NCBI RefSeq assembly: GCF_010093535.1 | Contig: NW_022985169.1 | Location: 186,001 to 250,000 of the forward strand | Direction: 5' to 3' | DNA from: Lindgomyces ingoldianus | Taxonomy: Eukaryota > Ascomycota > Dothideomycetes > Pleosporales > Lindgomycetaceae | Length of the DNA: 64,000 bases | Part shown: positions 31,523-41,762 of the stretch, one piece after another | Position numbering within the stretch: the first letter of the stretch is position 1 | Layout: the number at the start of each line of letters is the position of its first letter | Program-made: the position numbers and the translations under genes | Notes under the pieces: generated by a model | What the model saw: the letters and a program-made list of their open reading frames with translations, nothing else | Databases searched by the model: none | Told to the model about the DNA's origin: nothing

Positions 31523-34199
31523 ATAGCATTACTAAAGCAATGTAGCAAATGTTGCATGTGCCTAGTTGCCTAATTGCTAGTACGCACTAGCACGCATGCA
31601 GTCCCTTTTAACTAGTACGCACTAGACTTTCTAGAACTCTGTCTTAACTTTATGCCTGCTAATTGTTGCTAATTGTTGTCTAAGGTAGCTAGGTCTAGGT
31701 CTAGGTCTAGCGTCTAGGAAGGAAACAGGAATAACAAAAGAAGAGAAAGAAAAACAAGCATATAAAGCATAATAATAAAATACATAACTATAAATAAAAA
31801 AAAAGAGACTTAATTTAAAATAGTTATAGCCTAAAGTTATATTATAGTTAGTCTAAAAATATAAGAAGATTAAATACACTTATTAATACATAACACTAGC
31901 AACTAAATCTAACACATGTAACTGTTTAAAAGAAGGCAGGGAGGCAATAGGCAATAGTTAAAAAGTAAATATAGTTAATTAAGAAAGAGTATAGTAAGAA
32001 AAGGTTTAAAGACATAGTTAAGCAAAAAAAAAGAGTTTAAAGGCGCATAAAAAGATAGTTTAGTTAATTAAAAAAAGTAATAAAAAAAAAAAAGTAAAAC
32101 TATGTTACTATAAAGTATTTAGTACAGCCTAACGCATAGATAAAGAGAAGACTTAGCTAGTTAATAAAAGTAGACAAGTACTTATAAGGCAAGGTAGAGA
32201 ATAAAGTAACTATATAGTGTTTAGTACAGCTTAAATTAAAAAGGTAAGAGAAACTTAGCTAATTAAAGTAAAAAAGTTAAAAATAATTAAAAAAAGTTTA
32301 ACTAAAAAAAAAGGGCTTATATATACTCTAGCTTTTACCTTAGTAGCAAAAGCACTTAACTAGACTAGAGTTTCTGCCTAGCAGTAAAAGTACACATTAT
32401 AAAATTATTTAAAAAGATATAAAAGGCGCTAGTGTTTAACTAGTGCAAAAAATTATAACTTTTTAATTATTTTTTACTAATTATAACTAAAAATTGCCTA
32501 ATTTAGAGGTAAAAGTAGGTAAAAATAAGTAAAATATAACATATATAAGTAATTATAAGGCATTAGATTAATAATAAGCAGGCTAGGTAGTAGTAGTAAA
32601 TAAAGAAAAAAAAAAGTCTTACTAAAGTAAATATATATTACACATAATTAATTAATTAGTGTTGTAGAGTTAAACTACATTAAATAGTAGGTAGTAAATA
32701 TAAGTAAATAGTTTATAATAATTAAGACACATAGCAACATAATATTACTATAATTAAGGTAGCCTTAGCTTCTTTAATTTTTAACTATAGTTTTACTCTA
32801 ATATAGTTAAGCTTTTATATAACTTTATCTACTACTACTATGTCTTTAAATTATTTAAGTAAAATATAAGTATTTTTATAAACTTTTTAAAACTATTAAA
32901 CTAATAAGCATTATTATAATTAAAGAACTTTTAAAAATAGTAAGCGCATAAAACTATAATAGTATGCTAGTAACTAAGTAATCTATAGCTAGGAATTTGT
33001 CTTAATACATGCAATATATAAATAGGCTGTAGGTTAGACAAGAGCGTACAAGCTAATACAAGGGGACTAGAGAGCAGTTATGTACCTAACACTGCGCAGT
33101 TGTTAAAACTAGTAAGCAACTAACAGCGCACAGCGTCTAATTAGCTGCACTAAGTAAATAGTGCTTTATAACACTATTATATATTACAGAAGTGCTTACT
33201 ATAAGTATATATAAAATAAAAATATATAATTACTTTATTTATTTTTAAAAGCTTTATTAAGACTTTTATTAAAATTACTATTAATTAAATTATTAACTAA
33301 ACTTTTAAAGTTACTATAAGTTGTGCTCTTAACTATTTTTATAAATTTTATTACATTAATATAATATAACTTTTTTGCGCTAATGCTTGCTAGATTAGTT
33401 ACATCTAGTGCTAGTATATAATTACTAGATATAACATTACTAATGTTAAAGTCTATAACCTTTAATGTTAACAACTTAATACTACTAGCAATAATATTAA
33501 AGCTTATAATAGGCTAAAGAAGCCCTTAGTTAATCTAACTAGTTAAGCGCTTACAGCGCCTATAACTTAGTAGATAAATAGTAAGAGTAAATATCTCTAG
33601 CTTAATATTACACTGTGTATACTTATTCTTGCTCTTCTCTCTAAAGGCGCCCTCTATTAGCGCACAGAGTTGCATATAGAACTAGTAAAACAGTGTAAGA
33701 TAACTAAAAGTAAAGTTTATATTATAAGTCTTATTTTTAAAGTGCTGTATGTTAAGCTTATACATATAGTTTATAAGCTTAAGCATAATATTAACTACTT
33801 AAAAGGTGTTTAGCTTTTTATGTACATTAACTAACCTAGAGGCAAGTATAGACTACTAAAGTGTTAGAGTTAACACCCTATCTAAGACTAACTAGTAGAG
33901 GTGTAGCAGCTTAGTACTATAGCGCTTTTAACTAGATCTAAAGAAGAATACAGCTAATAAATTAATTAAGTAATAAATAATTCTAATATTACTAAACTTA
34001 ACTACATGCTATAAAGTAAAAAATATTTTAATTTTTTAAAAAAACTAACATGTTATTATTTAGTTACTTTTAAAATTATTATAGCTTTTCTACATAGTAA
34101 GTGTAAAGACCTTCTTACATATCTACTTAAGTAACTTAATGTACTAGTTAAGCAAGAGCTAACTAATAGCCTTATTATAAAGACACTGCTAGTATTGCT

Positions 34200-35520
34200 A
34201 GACATTTACTGCATAGATATCTAGCACCTAGCCTTAGAGATATCTACTGTTGCCTATCTTTTAGTAGAATAACGCAACTATTTAGGCGCTCTAGCTTAGA
34301 TGTATTAGCAGCACAGCTATATAATACTTAACATTACCCTAATTAATACTAGCATAGTTTAAGCGCATAATATTATGTAAAAGATTACTAAAAAAGTCTG
34401 TACCTTTAGGCGTATTAAAGTGTGTACAAATAATTATGTAAGTAAGTGCCTAAAGAATATAAAAATATATAAGTAGTCTAATTATCTAATCTCTCTTATT
34501 ATATAGCTAGAACGCGCTGTGCTGCTCTTTTTTAAGACTATATATAAACTTAGTAGTTTTCTAGTTACCTTATACTATCTATAGCTGTGTTTTAAAGCTT
34601 AGCTTTTTTAAATTTATAAAAATATTTAACTACTAAAGCTAAATATTATTATGTACTTTATAAGTCTTATTAATAACACTTTTATTAAAAAATATTACTT
34701 TTAAATAATTTACCTAGCTAAGTTTTTTACATAGTAGGACTTTAACAGCTAGCATTAACAGCAACTAGTCCTCTAAGCTAATAAAGACCTTTAATATAGC
34801 AGCACTATAGATAGCAGCTACAGCGTACAACATATAGCACAATGTAATTTACTTGCTTATATAGTCCTAAATTATGCTAGGCGCTATACAGATCTAATTA
34901 GGCTGCAATGCTATGCTAAAATTAAACATAGACTAGGTTAAACTATTCTTAAAGATCTATAGACATCTTATAATAAGCGCTGTTATTAGGTTCTGCTAGA
35001 TAGCTATTACAACGCCTATAGTGTAGTTATAAGTTTAGTTAGTAAAGTTATAATTATTATATATAATTATTAACTAAGAATTATGTGTAAGACCTAGCAG
35101 CTTAGCATTAAGTAAGACATAAGCTATATAATATAATATTATAACTTATAAGCTTTTTATATAGTCTACTATTTTATTAACTTTCTAGTTTATAATCTTA
35201 TATAAGTTATAAACACTTAAGCCTAACAACATCTCTACAACACGCTGTTTTATACTACTACTATGCAAATATAGACCTAGTAGGCAGGCAAGGTAGTTGC
35301 ATCTCTTCTAGGCCTAGCAACATAAGATAATAGAAGTAATTAGATACACTTTACTATTTTATAAACTCTTAGCCTTACTATAACTACTTTAAGCACTTTA
35401 CTTATTTTATAAAAGTCTTTTAATAAACTTGCTTTAATTTAGAGCTTAATTAGCTATAATTAACTTTAACTTAGTAAAATTAACTTTATCTAGCCTAAAA
35501 GCTATATTATACTAGTTAAA
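34200..35520 (-). pseudogene. mutated coding region resembling fungal DUF6589-type protein
   Basis: The minus strand reads, with interspersed TAG/TAA codons: CNYLACLLGLYLYSKSIKQR, then VVEMLLGLSV, NAKLLGLTHNS, LIIIYNNYNFTN, YNYTIGVVIAI, NLITALIIRC, SMFNFSIALQPN and TLCYMLYAVAAIYSAAILKV. After a poorer section comes HFNTPKGTDFFSNLLHNIMR then LNYASIN-stop-GNVKYYIAVLL. The order of a GLxLxxxGxxRRVIExLxxLGxSxSY-type block, a YDNxNFxxR-type block and a HFGxPxGTGTF-like block resembles DUF6589 proteins, an expanded and poorly understood fungal family. Assignment rests on memory of the family pattern and is tentative. Coding probably extends toward 33.2 and 35.9 kb; an 80-codon stop-free piece lies at 33235-33474. 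Confidence 0.4.
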
Positions 35521-36328
35521 AAACTTTTGCTTAATAAAACTGTTAAGTTTTCTTATAAACATAATAAAACTAAGGACACTAGTAGCCTTATTATCTTTAC
35601 TTAATGCTACATAAATGTTTAGCTATTTTAGTGCTAATTAAAGAATTATTTTACATTTACTAAGTAGTAAGGCCTTTAATAACAGCAGGTCTTATAAATA
35701 TAACTTAATAAATTTACTTATTAGCATTTATAGCTTATTTATTAACACTAGAACCTACTCTAGTTTTCTTAATCTTAGAGTGTAAATAAGTATAGACAAC
35801 TAGACACACTAAGTAGACATGCCTACTACTTATAAAGTTATAAAGAAATAAGTTGTTAGAACTAAAGCCTAAGGCTTAGTAGTAACTATAAATAAAGGCA
35901 AGAAGAACATAAAAAAAGGTAATAATAAAAGTAATAATAAAGAAGGTAGCAGCTTATCTACTAAAGAAAGATAAAAGGGTTGTAGACGCTAGCGCAGACA
36001 CAGAGTAGGACTAGTAGACTTATTAGCTATTTTATACAGTAAATAACATGCAAAACATGTAATAATTTAATAGATAATAGCAAAAAGTTATGTAGCTGTT
36101 AGCCTAAAGTTTAGAGATGTTTAAAAAAAAGAAAGAATGTGTAAATATTAATATAATGTATCTTTATATAAAAAGTAAGCACTAAAATTAGTTATTTATA
36201 TAATTAATTACTAAAGTCTCTTAGACAGCTAGGAAGAGAAGCTAAATCTAGCATCCTTATTGGCCAGAAAGATAGCGTGAGCGCCACCAGCGCGACTAGC
36301 ATGGGTTTATGTTGACTAGCAAGGGTAT

Positions 36329-36360
36329 CAGGGGCTCTGCCCCTGTCGGGGCTTCGCCCC
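36329..36360. repeat. two adjacent GC-rich hairpins near the right end of the element
   Basis: GGGGCTCTGCCCC (36331-36343, extending to CAGGGG...CCCCTG) and GGGGCTTCGCCCC (36348-36360) are perfect short stem-loops, 4 bp apart, 14 bp inside the right terminal inverted repeat. No equivalent is seen at the left end. Confidence 0.8.
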
Positions 36361-36373
36361 TTCTCTCCCCAAT

Positions 36374-36395
36374 CGGCTGAGCTAGCTGAGATAAG
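36374..36395 (-). repeat. right terminal inverted repeat of the 10.3-kb element
   Basis: Exact inverse complement of 26066-26087, followed by GTTATT at 36396-36401. Confidence 0.88.
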
Positions 36396-36401
36396 GTTAT
36401 T

Positions 36402-36879
36402 CTGAGCGCAGGCTCAGAAAGGCGCTTACTGAATAAATGCTAGCGCGTTGCAGGGGCCGCGCAGGTGGCTTAGAAAGTGGTGATTTTATGAGCTGCCGCT
36501 ACCTGTGCCTCTACCTACTTATTATCTATACATTTTAAAGCATCTACAAGGTCAAGAGTGGGTCGGCTATCCTACTGGTAGCGCGATTGAGCCGTTCAAT
36601 GCACCCGACCATAGGCAAGTGACAAGTTGACGATTGATGCTTATGTGAGCGGAACCTGCTCGAAGCATCGTTTAAGGAAGCTCACATACTATATCAACTT
36701 CATACACCACAGCACCCTCTATGAAATAGAGATAATAGAAAATATATAGTAGAGGAGAAAGTTACACGCAAATACTGTAACATTGGTAGGATACGCTACC
36801 CTAAACTTCACACATCCACACTCTTCCATTCCTAACACTAATAGCAATAATACCTCCTAACACTGCTGAACAAGACGGT
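36402..36879. other. no gene recognised
   Basis: Ordinary-composition DNA between the element and the NLR relic; nothing distinctive found. Confidence 0.4.
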
Positions 36880-37270
36880 CGATACCCTGAACGCAGCTTA
36901 AGAAGTTATCTGAATTGTATGTTATCCATGCTCTAGCTACACCTAAAGCCACGCCTTGATACTAAGCGATCTGAGTTTCTGCACTAGTTAATGCTGGAGT
37001 TGAAATTGGTAGAGTACTGATGTTTATAACACCAACATCAGTGTGTAGGTAGTTGTTACTAGGGTAGAAGGAGATGCTATAGAGTATCTTCTCAACCTCG
37101 ATTGTTTGAAGACACTTTGCCGCTGCGCGCGTCCCACACCTTGACATGCAGTCGCGGGACGTGGACGCCAGATCGACTCATGGGAGAAGGCCACCGAGCT
37201 GACGTAGGAGCTGTGGCCCTCGAACGTCTGAAGGCACTTGCCGCTACGTGCGTCCCACCCTTTACCGTGC
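36880..37270 (-). pseudogene. C-terminal end of a NACHT/WD40 (NLR-like STAND) gene, broken
   Basis: Fungal NLR proteins use WD40 repeats as sensor modules in non-self recognition. The minus strand reads KGWDARSGKCLQTFEGHSSY then VSSVAFSHES (end of one repeat, start of the next). After a frame change come VKVWDARSGK and, in a third frame, AAAKCLQTIEVEKILYSISF and YLHTDVGVINIS, then TETQIA-stop-YQGVAL and RAWITYNSDNFL. This is the characteristic C-terminal tail after the last WD repeat in this family. At least two frameshifts and one stop are present, and the NACHT domain and other repeats are missing. Confidence 0.72.
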
Positions 37271-37963
37271 GGCCGTAGGCGGGGAGCAGTTTATTGTGGA
37301 GACGGGATGGTTAGCGTGGAGGTTGAGGTTCGGTTCGATAGAGGTCGGAGGGTTACTGGTATGCAAGCAGGGCGGTGGAGAAAATTGCCCCGTCGTGGAG
37401 AAGAGTTTGTGAGCGAAGGGAGAAACCCATGCGATTGAAGATCTCGAGATGGGATCGAACATGTGGAGATAGTTTGGAGGAGGTTGGGGGATAATTGGCG
37501 CGGGTTGAGATGTGCGCGCACTTTCTAGTCCTGGGTGGTAGCACTTGACCTAACATGTTCATCAACGTCCGAGGAGGGCCGAGCATACACTACTCTTCTG
37601 GCATTGACCGTGCGATCAACGACACATGATCATTCAGAAATCGACCGGACTGCCGCATCGGGCGCTGCGATGGCTTTAGGGCAGAGAGCACTTCGGGATA
37701 CGAAGGTACACTTGCAGGACACAGTCATCTAACGCCGCCTTCTATGTTGAACCTCCAATAAGCTACAGCCAATTGCTAGATATGCTCCTTCGCTTGTAAG
37801 TGCGGTATTCACAGCCGAAGCAGATCACTCGATCCAGATTGGGTAGCTCCAGACGACATAGATCAAAGCCAGCTCTACTCTAAAACATACGCAGCATGGG
37901 CTCGCATGGCATGAATGCATTAGAGATCATCATTCAAGAAACGTACTGCACCAAACATCCCAC
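37271..37963. other. no gene recognised
   Basis: Several overlapping short frames near 37.25-37.7 kb on both strands lack motifs. Contains the 3' flank of the next gene. Confidence 0.4.
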
Positions 37964-38527
37964 TTAAGCTAGCTCTGAGACCTTTCTCTGTGCCCGGTAC
38001 CCCTTCATTGTCTTCTTCAAACAGTTACCACAAGCCACCGTATTGCATCCCGGGCATCGATGCCTTGTTCGATACAATCTATGCCCCGGACAATGTTCAC
38101 AGCGCCAGCGACCTCCAACCTGGTCCCAATGACCTTGATGATAACACAAGACGGGCCCCGTATAACTTTTGACCTTCTTCATAGGCCTCGGCCGGATGTG
38201 TTCGGGTTGTGGAAACCTTTCGAATTCAATGCTCGAGAAGTCGTCTTGGAGATCCTCTAGATCCCTGCATTGCTCGACATCTCCACTGCTCTCTGTCTGC
38301 GCTGCTTCTGAATCTTGAGCTGTAGACTCGGATTTTGTCTGCACGCACTGCAAGGCGATACTTCTTTGCCTAAGGATTTCTTGTAGGACCATTTCCATCC
38401 TGGTAGTCTTCTCTGCTGGATCTTCGACCTGGGCGATTGCATCACCCCGGGATGGGTCGTTCGTACGTGTAGCTTGCTGGGGCGACTGTGACGCAATTAA
38501 ATGCCTCGAGGCAGTTTGGGTGAGCAT
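37964..38527 (-). CDS. small Cys-rich (putative zinc-binding) protein, 187 aa
   Basis: A single-exon frame from ATG 38525-38527. The N-terminal two thirds are polar, Gln/Glu/Ser-rich and probably disordered or coiled (TTRMEMVLQEILRQRSIALQ). The C-terminal 60 residues form a compact cluster: VLCYHQGHWDQVG, WRCEHCPGHRLYRTRHRCPG, CNTVACGNCLKKTMKG. This gives CxxC, CxxC and CxxC pairs plus flanking Cys/His, a spacing expected for a treble-clef or RING/zinc-ribbon-like fold. Function and localisation are unknown. Related arrangements occur in uncharacterised fungal proteins near repeats. No lesion is visible, so it may be active despite sitting in degraded surroundings. Confidence 0.6.
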   Translation of the reverse strand: MLTQTASRHLIASQSPQQATRTNDPSRGDAIAQVEDPAEKTTRMEMVLQEILRQRSIALQCVQTKSESTAQDSEAAQTESSGDVEQCRDLEDLQDDFSSIEFERFPQPEHIRPRPMKKVKSYTGPVLCYHQGHWDQVGGRWRCEHCPGHRLYRTRHRCPGCNTVACGNCLKKTMKGYRAQRKVSELA

Positions 38528-40089
38528 CGCGTGCAGCTTCAGCGATGGCTAACGCGAAGAGGCGCGAAATAATAGCGAGACAGGTTTTTGGTGGTTGGAA
38601 AGTCCACTAACCGCATTTACCCCACCAGAGGTCCGTTACAGAGACGGAGGCTATATATAGTACCGAGCTTGTGTAACAGTAGGTTGAATGCTCTCGCATG
38701 ATAATGCTCCGATCAGTCACATGACGAGTCAGTCACCGCAATGTGCAAAGATCTCGTGCAAGTATCATACAAGCTGAGCAATTAGATAAGACATGTTTAA
38801 CCGTAATATAACATCCAACGTCATCAAAAGACTTTCAGATGCCTTAGATTTGGACCGAGATCAGATCAAACACATCGAGGAACTGGCGCAAAGTCTTCGA
38901 AGATCCATTTCGAACTTCACAAATTTTCTGGGGTTATCACTCATGCGGTTATGTTCATACACTTGGCTTCCGGCCTTGTCCACGAAGATCTGCGTTGCGA
39001 GCAAGTAGCATATTTTGTTAGTAAGCGAGCCTTGACTGTGACTTGATCAAACCCCACCTCATCTGACTCTACAGCCTTAGCATGATCAGTGACTTCAATC
39101 GATACCTCTTATAACATACACACAGCGACAGCCCCGGTCTATGGACGAACGAAACACGGATGACGAAGCCCCACAAGGTGGAGTGACACACGTTCAGAGC
39201 CCTTAAGGCCTATCGCAGCCGCGAAAGTAGCAGACCAGCTCAACAAGACGTACCCACTACAAGCTAGCCTTCATGTTTCTCCGAACATATCGTCGACCTA
39301 AGCGCCAATTTTATCCTCGGATACGGCAACCTGAGAAGACCATCTGTCATTCTGTAGTGGCAGCTAGCTTTCGTTTTTTGTCTTACGTTCTTCTATAATG
39401 TCGTTCTACGAAAGACTAATCTGACTAGTAAGTTAGTTAGCTTGTTAGAAATTTTTGTGTCATATACTTGCTCATTGACGGGGGTCGGATTCGCGAGCAA
39501 GAGGCCGAGCTCCAGAAAGCGGAAGAGACTGATCAGCTTCGGAAATTTGAGAGAGATTCATGGCTGAAATGCTAGAACATCGCCGACTAGAGACTCCTTG
39601 CAGGTACGGGGACTATCTTGCCGAGAGGTTAGGCACACTTCGTCAGCACGTTAGTGAGAACAGCTTGGACAGCCACGGGTAAGCAGCCACACCTGTCACT
39701 TGCTTCTGCTTAGTGTCCTATTAGCTAATATAACACAACGTATTTAGGGCTATCCTAAATAAGGATCCTTGTTCGCTTTGTCCAGAAGTACCGAGGTTGC
39801 AAGATCCCATGACATTGGACGCCACGCCACTAATAAGGCTGAAGACGACCTGTCAGCACTGTGGGTAGACTTGAGAACCTAGGACATAACGGTATATTAA
39901 CTTTAAGGGCGAAAATTACCTAGTTGTGGTGTTGTGAGTTAAGAGGTCTTACTCGCATTTAAAGAAGCCTCTCTATTATCAGGTAGGAAGGCCGACAACG
40001 ACATTGTAATTTTTAGCTTTAATACTAAATAATTGTACTTGAGAAGCTATATAAGAAATCTACTATAAATCTATACGGGAATCCTAATA
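38528..40089. other. gene-poor stretch with degraded coding scraps
   Basis: A 71-codon plus frame at 38793-39008 (ITSNVIKRLSDALDLDRDQI) and protein-like pieces near 39480-39900 (MAEMLEHRRLETPCRYGDYL, AERLGTLRQHVSENSLDSHG) suggest relics. Neither could be tied to a family or a full gene model. Confidence 0.35.
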
Positions 40090-40620
40090 TGGTTAGAGCG
40101 GGGTTAAAGACCCATTGAAACGATGAAGGCATTGAAGGGTATCTTTGAGGAGAAGAATTTATAAGTCTTCTACGTCGTACATAACGAATTTAGCTAACTT
40201 TTCTTACCAATATGAAATATAGATGTGCAAAAGCATGTCAGCTTCTGAGCCCACATGGGCTTAATCCACTGTACAGCTCTAGGACAAAAGTCTGTTCCCG
40301 TCGGCATATTCTTCTTAGAAGTCTCTAAGCGTTAAGAGACAGGAGTATAGTCTATAGAGGCCCTCTTTAAGGCCTACTCAATATGCTTAATACGCTATAT
40401 ATCTGGCGAATAAGGTAGATAATAACATTAACGAGGTACTTCATTAACACATTCGTGTTAGTGGCCAGGTGTATAAAGGCGTTATCATGCAGAAATCAAA
40501 TGCCGCTTTACTGATTACGTAGGAGGTCTTTTTAGAGAGCTTTAGCACAACTCTAGGATGTGTATCCATTGTAGCGCGTTGGAGGGTCTGTTGCCATAAG
40601 CACTAGAGGGTTCTTACGTA
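40090..40620 (-). pseudogene. Tc1/mariner-type transposase relic
   Basis: Minus-strand reading gives DNAFIHLATNTNVLMKYL followed, after a frame change, by YYLPYSPDI-stop-RIKHIE-stop-ALKRA. This corresponds to the second-Asp DNA.xH motif and the LPPYSPDLNPIEHxWxxLK catalytic block with the third acidic residue. The changes are mostly Pro-to-other and Trp/Gln-to-stop, compatible with C-to-T mutation. No intact N-terminal DNA-binding part was found. Confidence 0.65.
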
Positions 40621-40626
40621 CCTGCA

Positions 40627-40717
40627 AGGACAGGCTCCGCGCCACTCCGCCATTACAAACAAAAAGGTGCGAATAATCAACCAACGGTTGATTCGCGTGC
40701 AGAATAGTATATATGCC
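40627..40717 (+). repeat. pogo/Fot-type element end, copy 2 (solo)
   Basis: Same sequence as 24641-24733 in direct orientation (shared CCACTCCGCCATTACAA and AAAAAGGTGCGAATAATCAA). Here no pogo transposase follows, so it is a solo end or a heavily deleted copy. Confidence 0.72.
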
Positions 40718-41762
40718 TTACAGTAACCTTCCCCTACCACCAACCCATATTAACGCCTATACCATTCAAGTGCGCAATTAGCTTATAAGATCCTCCTGTG
40801 CCCTCCTATGCCACCATTTCTCACTAGGGTAGCGAAACACATACTTATCGTTGCCACTGCATTGCTTCTAAAGGTAGTACTCACAGAGAAGCGCATGGTA
40901 GAGTCCGTAGCGTTAAAATTGCGGCTCTCTTGCTTAAATCGCGCTTGCTTTTAAGACTCTATCTCCAACAGCACGATAGACAATTCTCTCGCAGATCTGT
41001 GCAAGCTGTGCTTCCTCTAAGAGCGACTATAATTTAATCTTCAGGAATCTTTTAGCAAGATAAAACAGGATCATTTTCTGGCAATGCGATAGCGTATAAA
41101 GTCACCCTAATCTAGTTTAAGTCTTATTGCTATTAGCTTCTCTTCAGCATGCCATAGTGTCGTGTAGCAAATATCTTTGGCTAACTCTGCAGCCCCAAGC
41201 CTCAGCCTCAGCCTCAGCCTCAGCCTCAGCCCCAGCCCCAGCCTTAGGTTTCGAGTTTAAGTGCCGTTTCAGGACAGATGATCCTCCACGCTGGAGAGGA
41301 TTCCGTAAATATCCTGGCCAAAGGACCTCAATTTGGGGGTGCAATGTGTGGCTGACGTTGAGGTGTTCATTTGAATGCGGCCTCGCTGACACTTCACGGG
41401 AACAGACTTTGTCTTGGCACTGTGATGGGAGATGGCGGAGTCAGCGCCTTGCGGCTTTCCAATAAAGCGAGCACTACTTTGATTTAAACACAAAAATTGC
41501 CACTTATACACCTATAATAATCCATCTAAATGGCTCTGTTACGCCGTGTCTCCTCAGAACCATATGTCGACACAGGTGACTAGCCCCGTAGGATTCTGCA
41601 CCCTTGAGGCGCAGTAGGATGTGTGACATCTTGGCAAATGCATTCATCCTTCGGACGTTTGTGGCTGTATATAGCCCCGCATACGCCCGCATACGCCCGC
41701 ATACGCCTCGCTACTCAATCTGCCTCACAACATTGTTGAATAAGAGCTCCTTCGATAGAGCC
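40718..41762. other. intergenic with two simple repeats
   Basis: A GCCTCA/GCCCCA hexamer array lies at 41199-41242 and three copies of CCCGCATACG at 41676-41705. Frames across the hexamer (Ser-Ala and Pro-Ala repeats) are by-products of the repeat. Minus-strand text at 40.75-41.1 kb looks weakly protein-like but with many stops. Confidence 0.5.

Larger units (their letters stand above)
26066..36395. mobile_element. 10,330-bp TIR element with 6-bp target duplication, RIP-degraded interior
   Basis: The left end at 26066-26087 begins CTTATCTCAGCTAGCTCAGC(CG). The right end at 36374-36395 is its perfect 22-bp inverse complement. Immediately outside both ends is GTTATT (26060-26065 and 36396-36401), a 6-bp target-site duplication. 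Between about 26120 and 36260 the DNA is extremely AT-rich with stops in all frames, yet long stretches keep the rhythm of coding sequence. The plus strand of the left half and the minus strand of the right half give coherent degraded proteins. The short outer rims next to the inverted repeats are of normal composition. Superfamily is not established: 6-bp duplications are known for Polinton/Maverick elements among others, but no polymerase or integrase was recognised. Confidence 0.85.

Noticed and set aside
31690..31712. Telomere-like repeat (TAGGTC units)
   Set aside because: Only about three units, not TTAGGG, and lies in the middle of the transposon.
33235..33474. 79-codon frame in the AT-rich block as a genuine small gene
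   Set aside because: Asn/Ile/Lys-rich product of mutated DNA; better seen as part of the degraded minus-strand coding region.
26120..36260. AT-rich block as inserted mitochondrial DNA or a centromere
   Set aside because: It is bounded by inverted repeats and a target duplication, and shows a triplet-specific mutation pattern with coding relics. No mitochondrial gene was recognised.
36329..36373. Helitron 3' end (hairpin near the terminus)
   Set aside because: The hairpins are not followed by CTRR at the border, and the element has inverted ends with a target duplication, which Helitrons lack.
24641..40717. The two 91-93 bp direct copies as LTRs of a retrotransposon
   Set aside because: Too short, no TG...CA borders, and copy 1 is followed by a pogo-type DDE transposase rather than gag-pol.
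41199..41242. Ser-Ala/Pro-Ala repeat protein
   Set aside because: The open frame is a by-product of a GCCTCA hexamer microsatellite; no flanking protein domain or start context.
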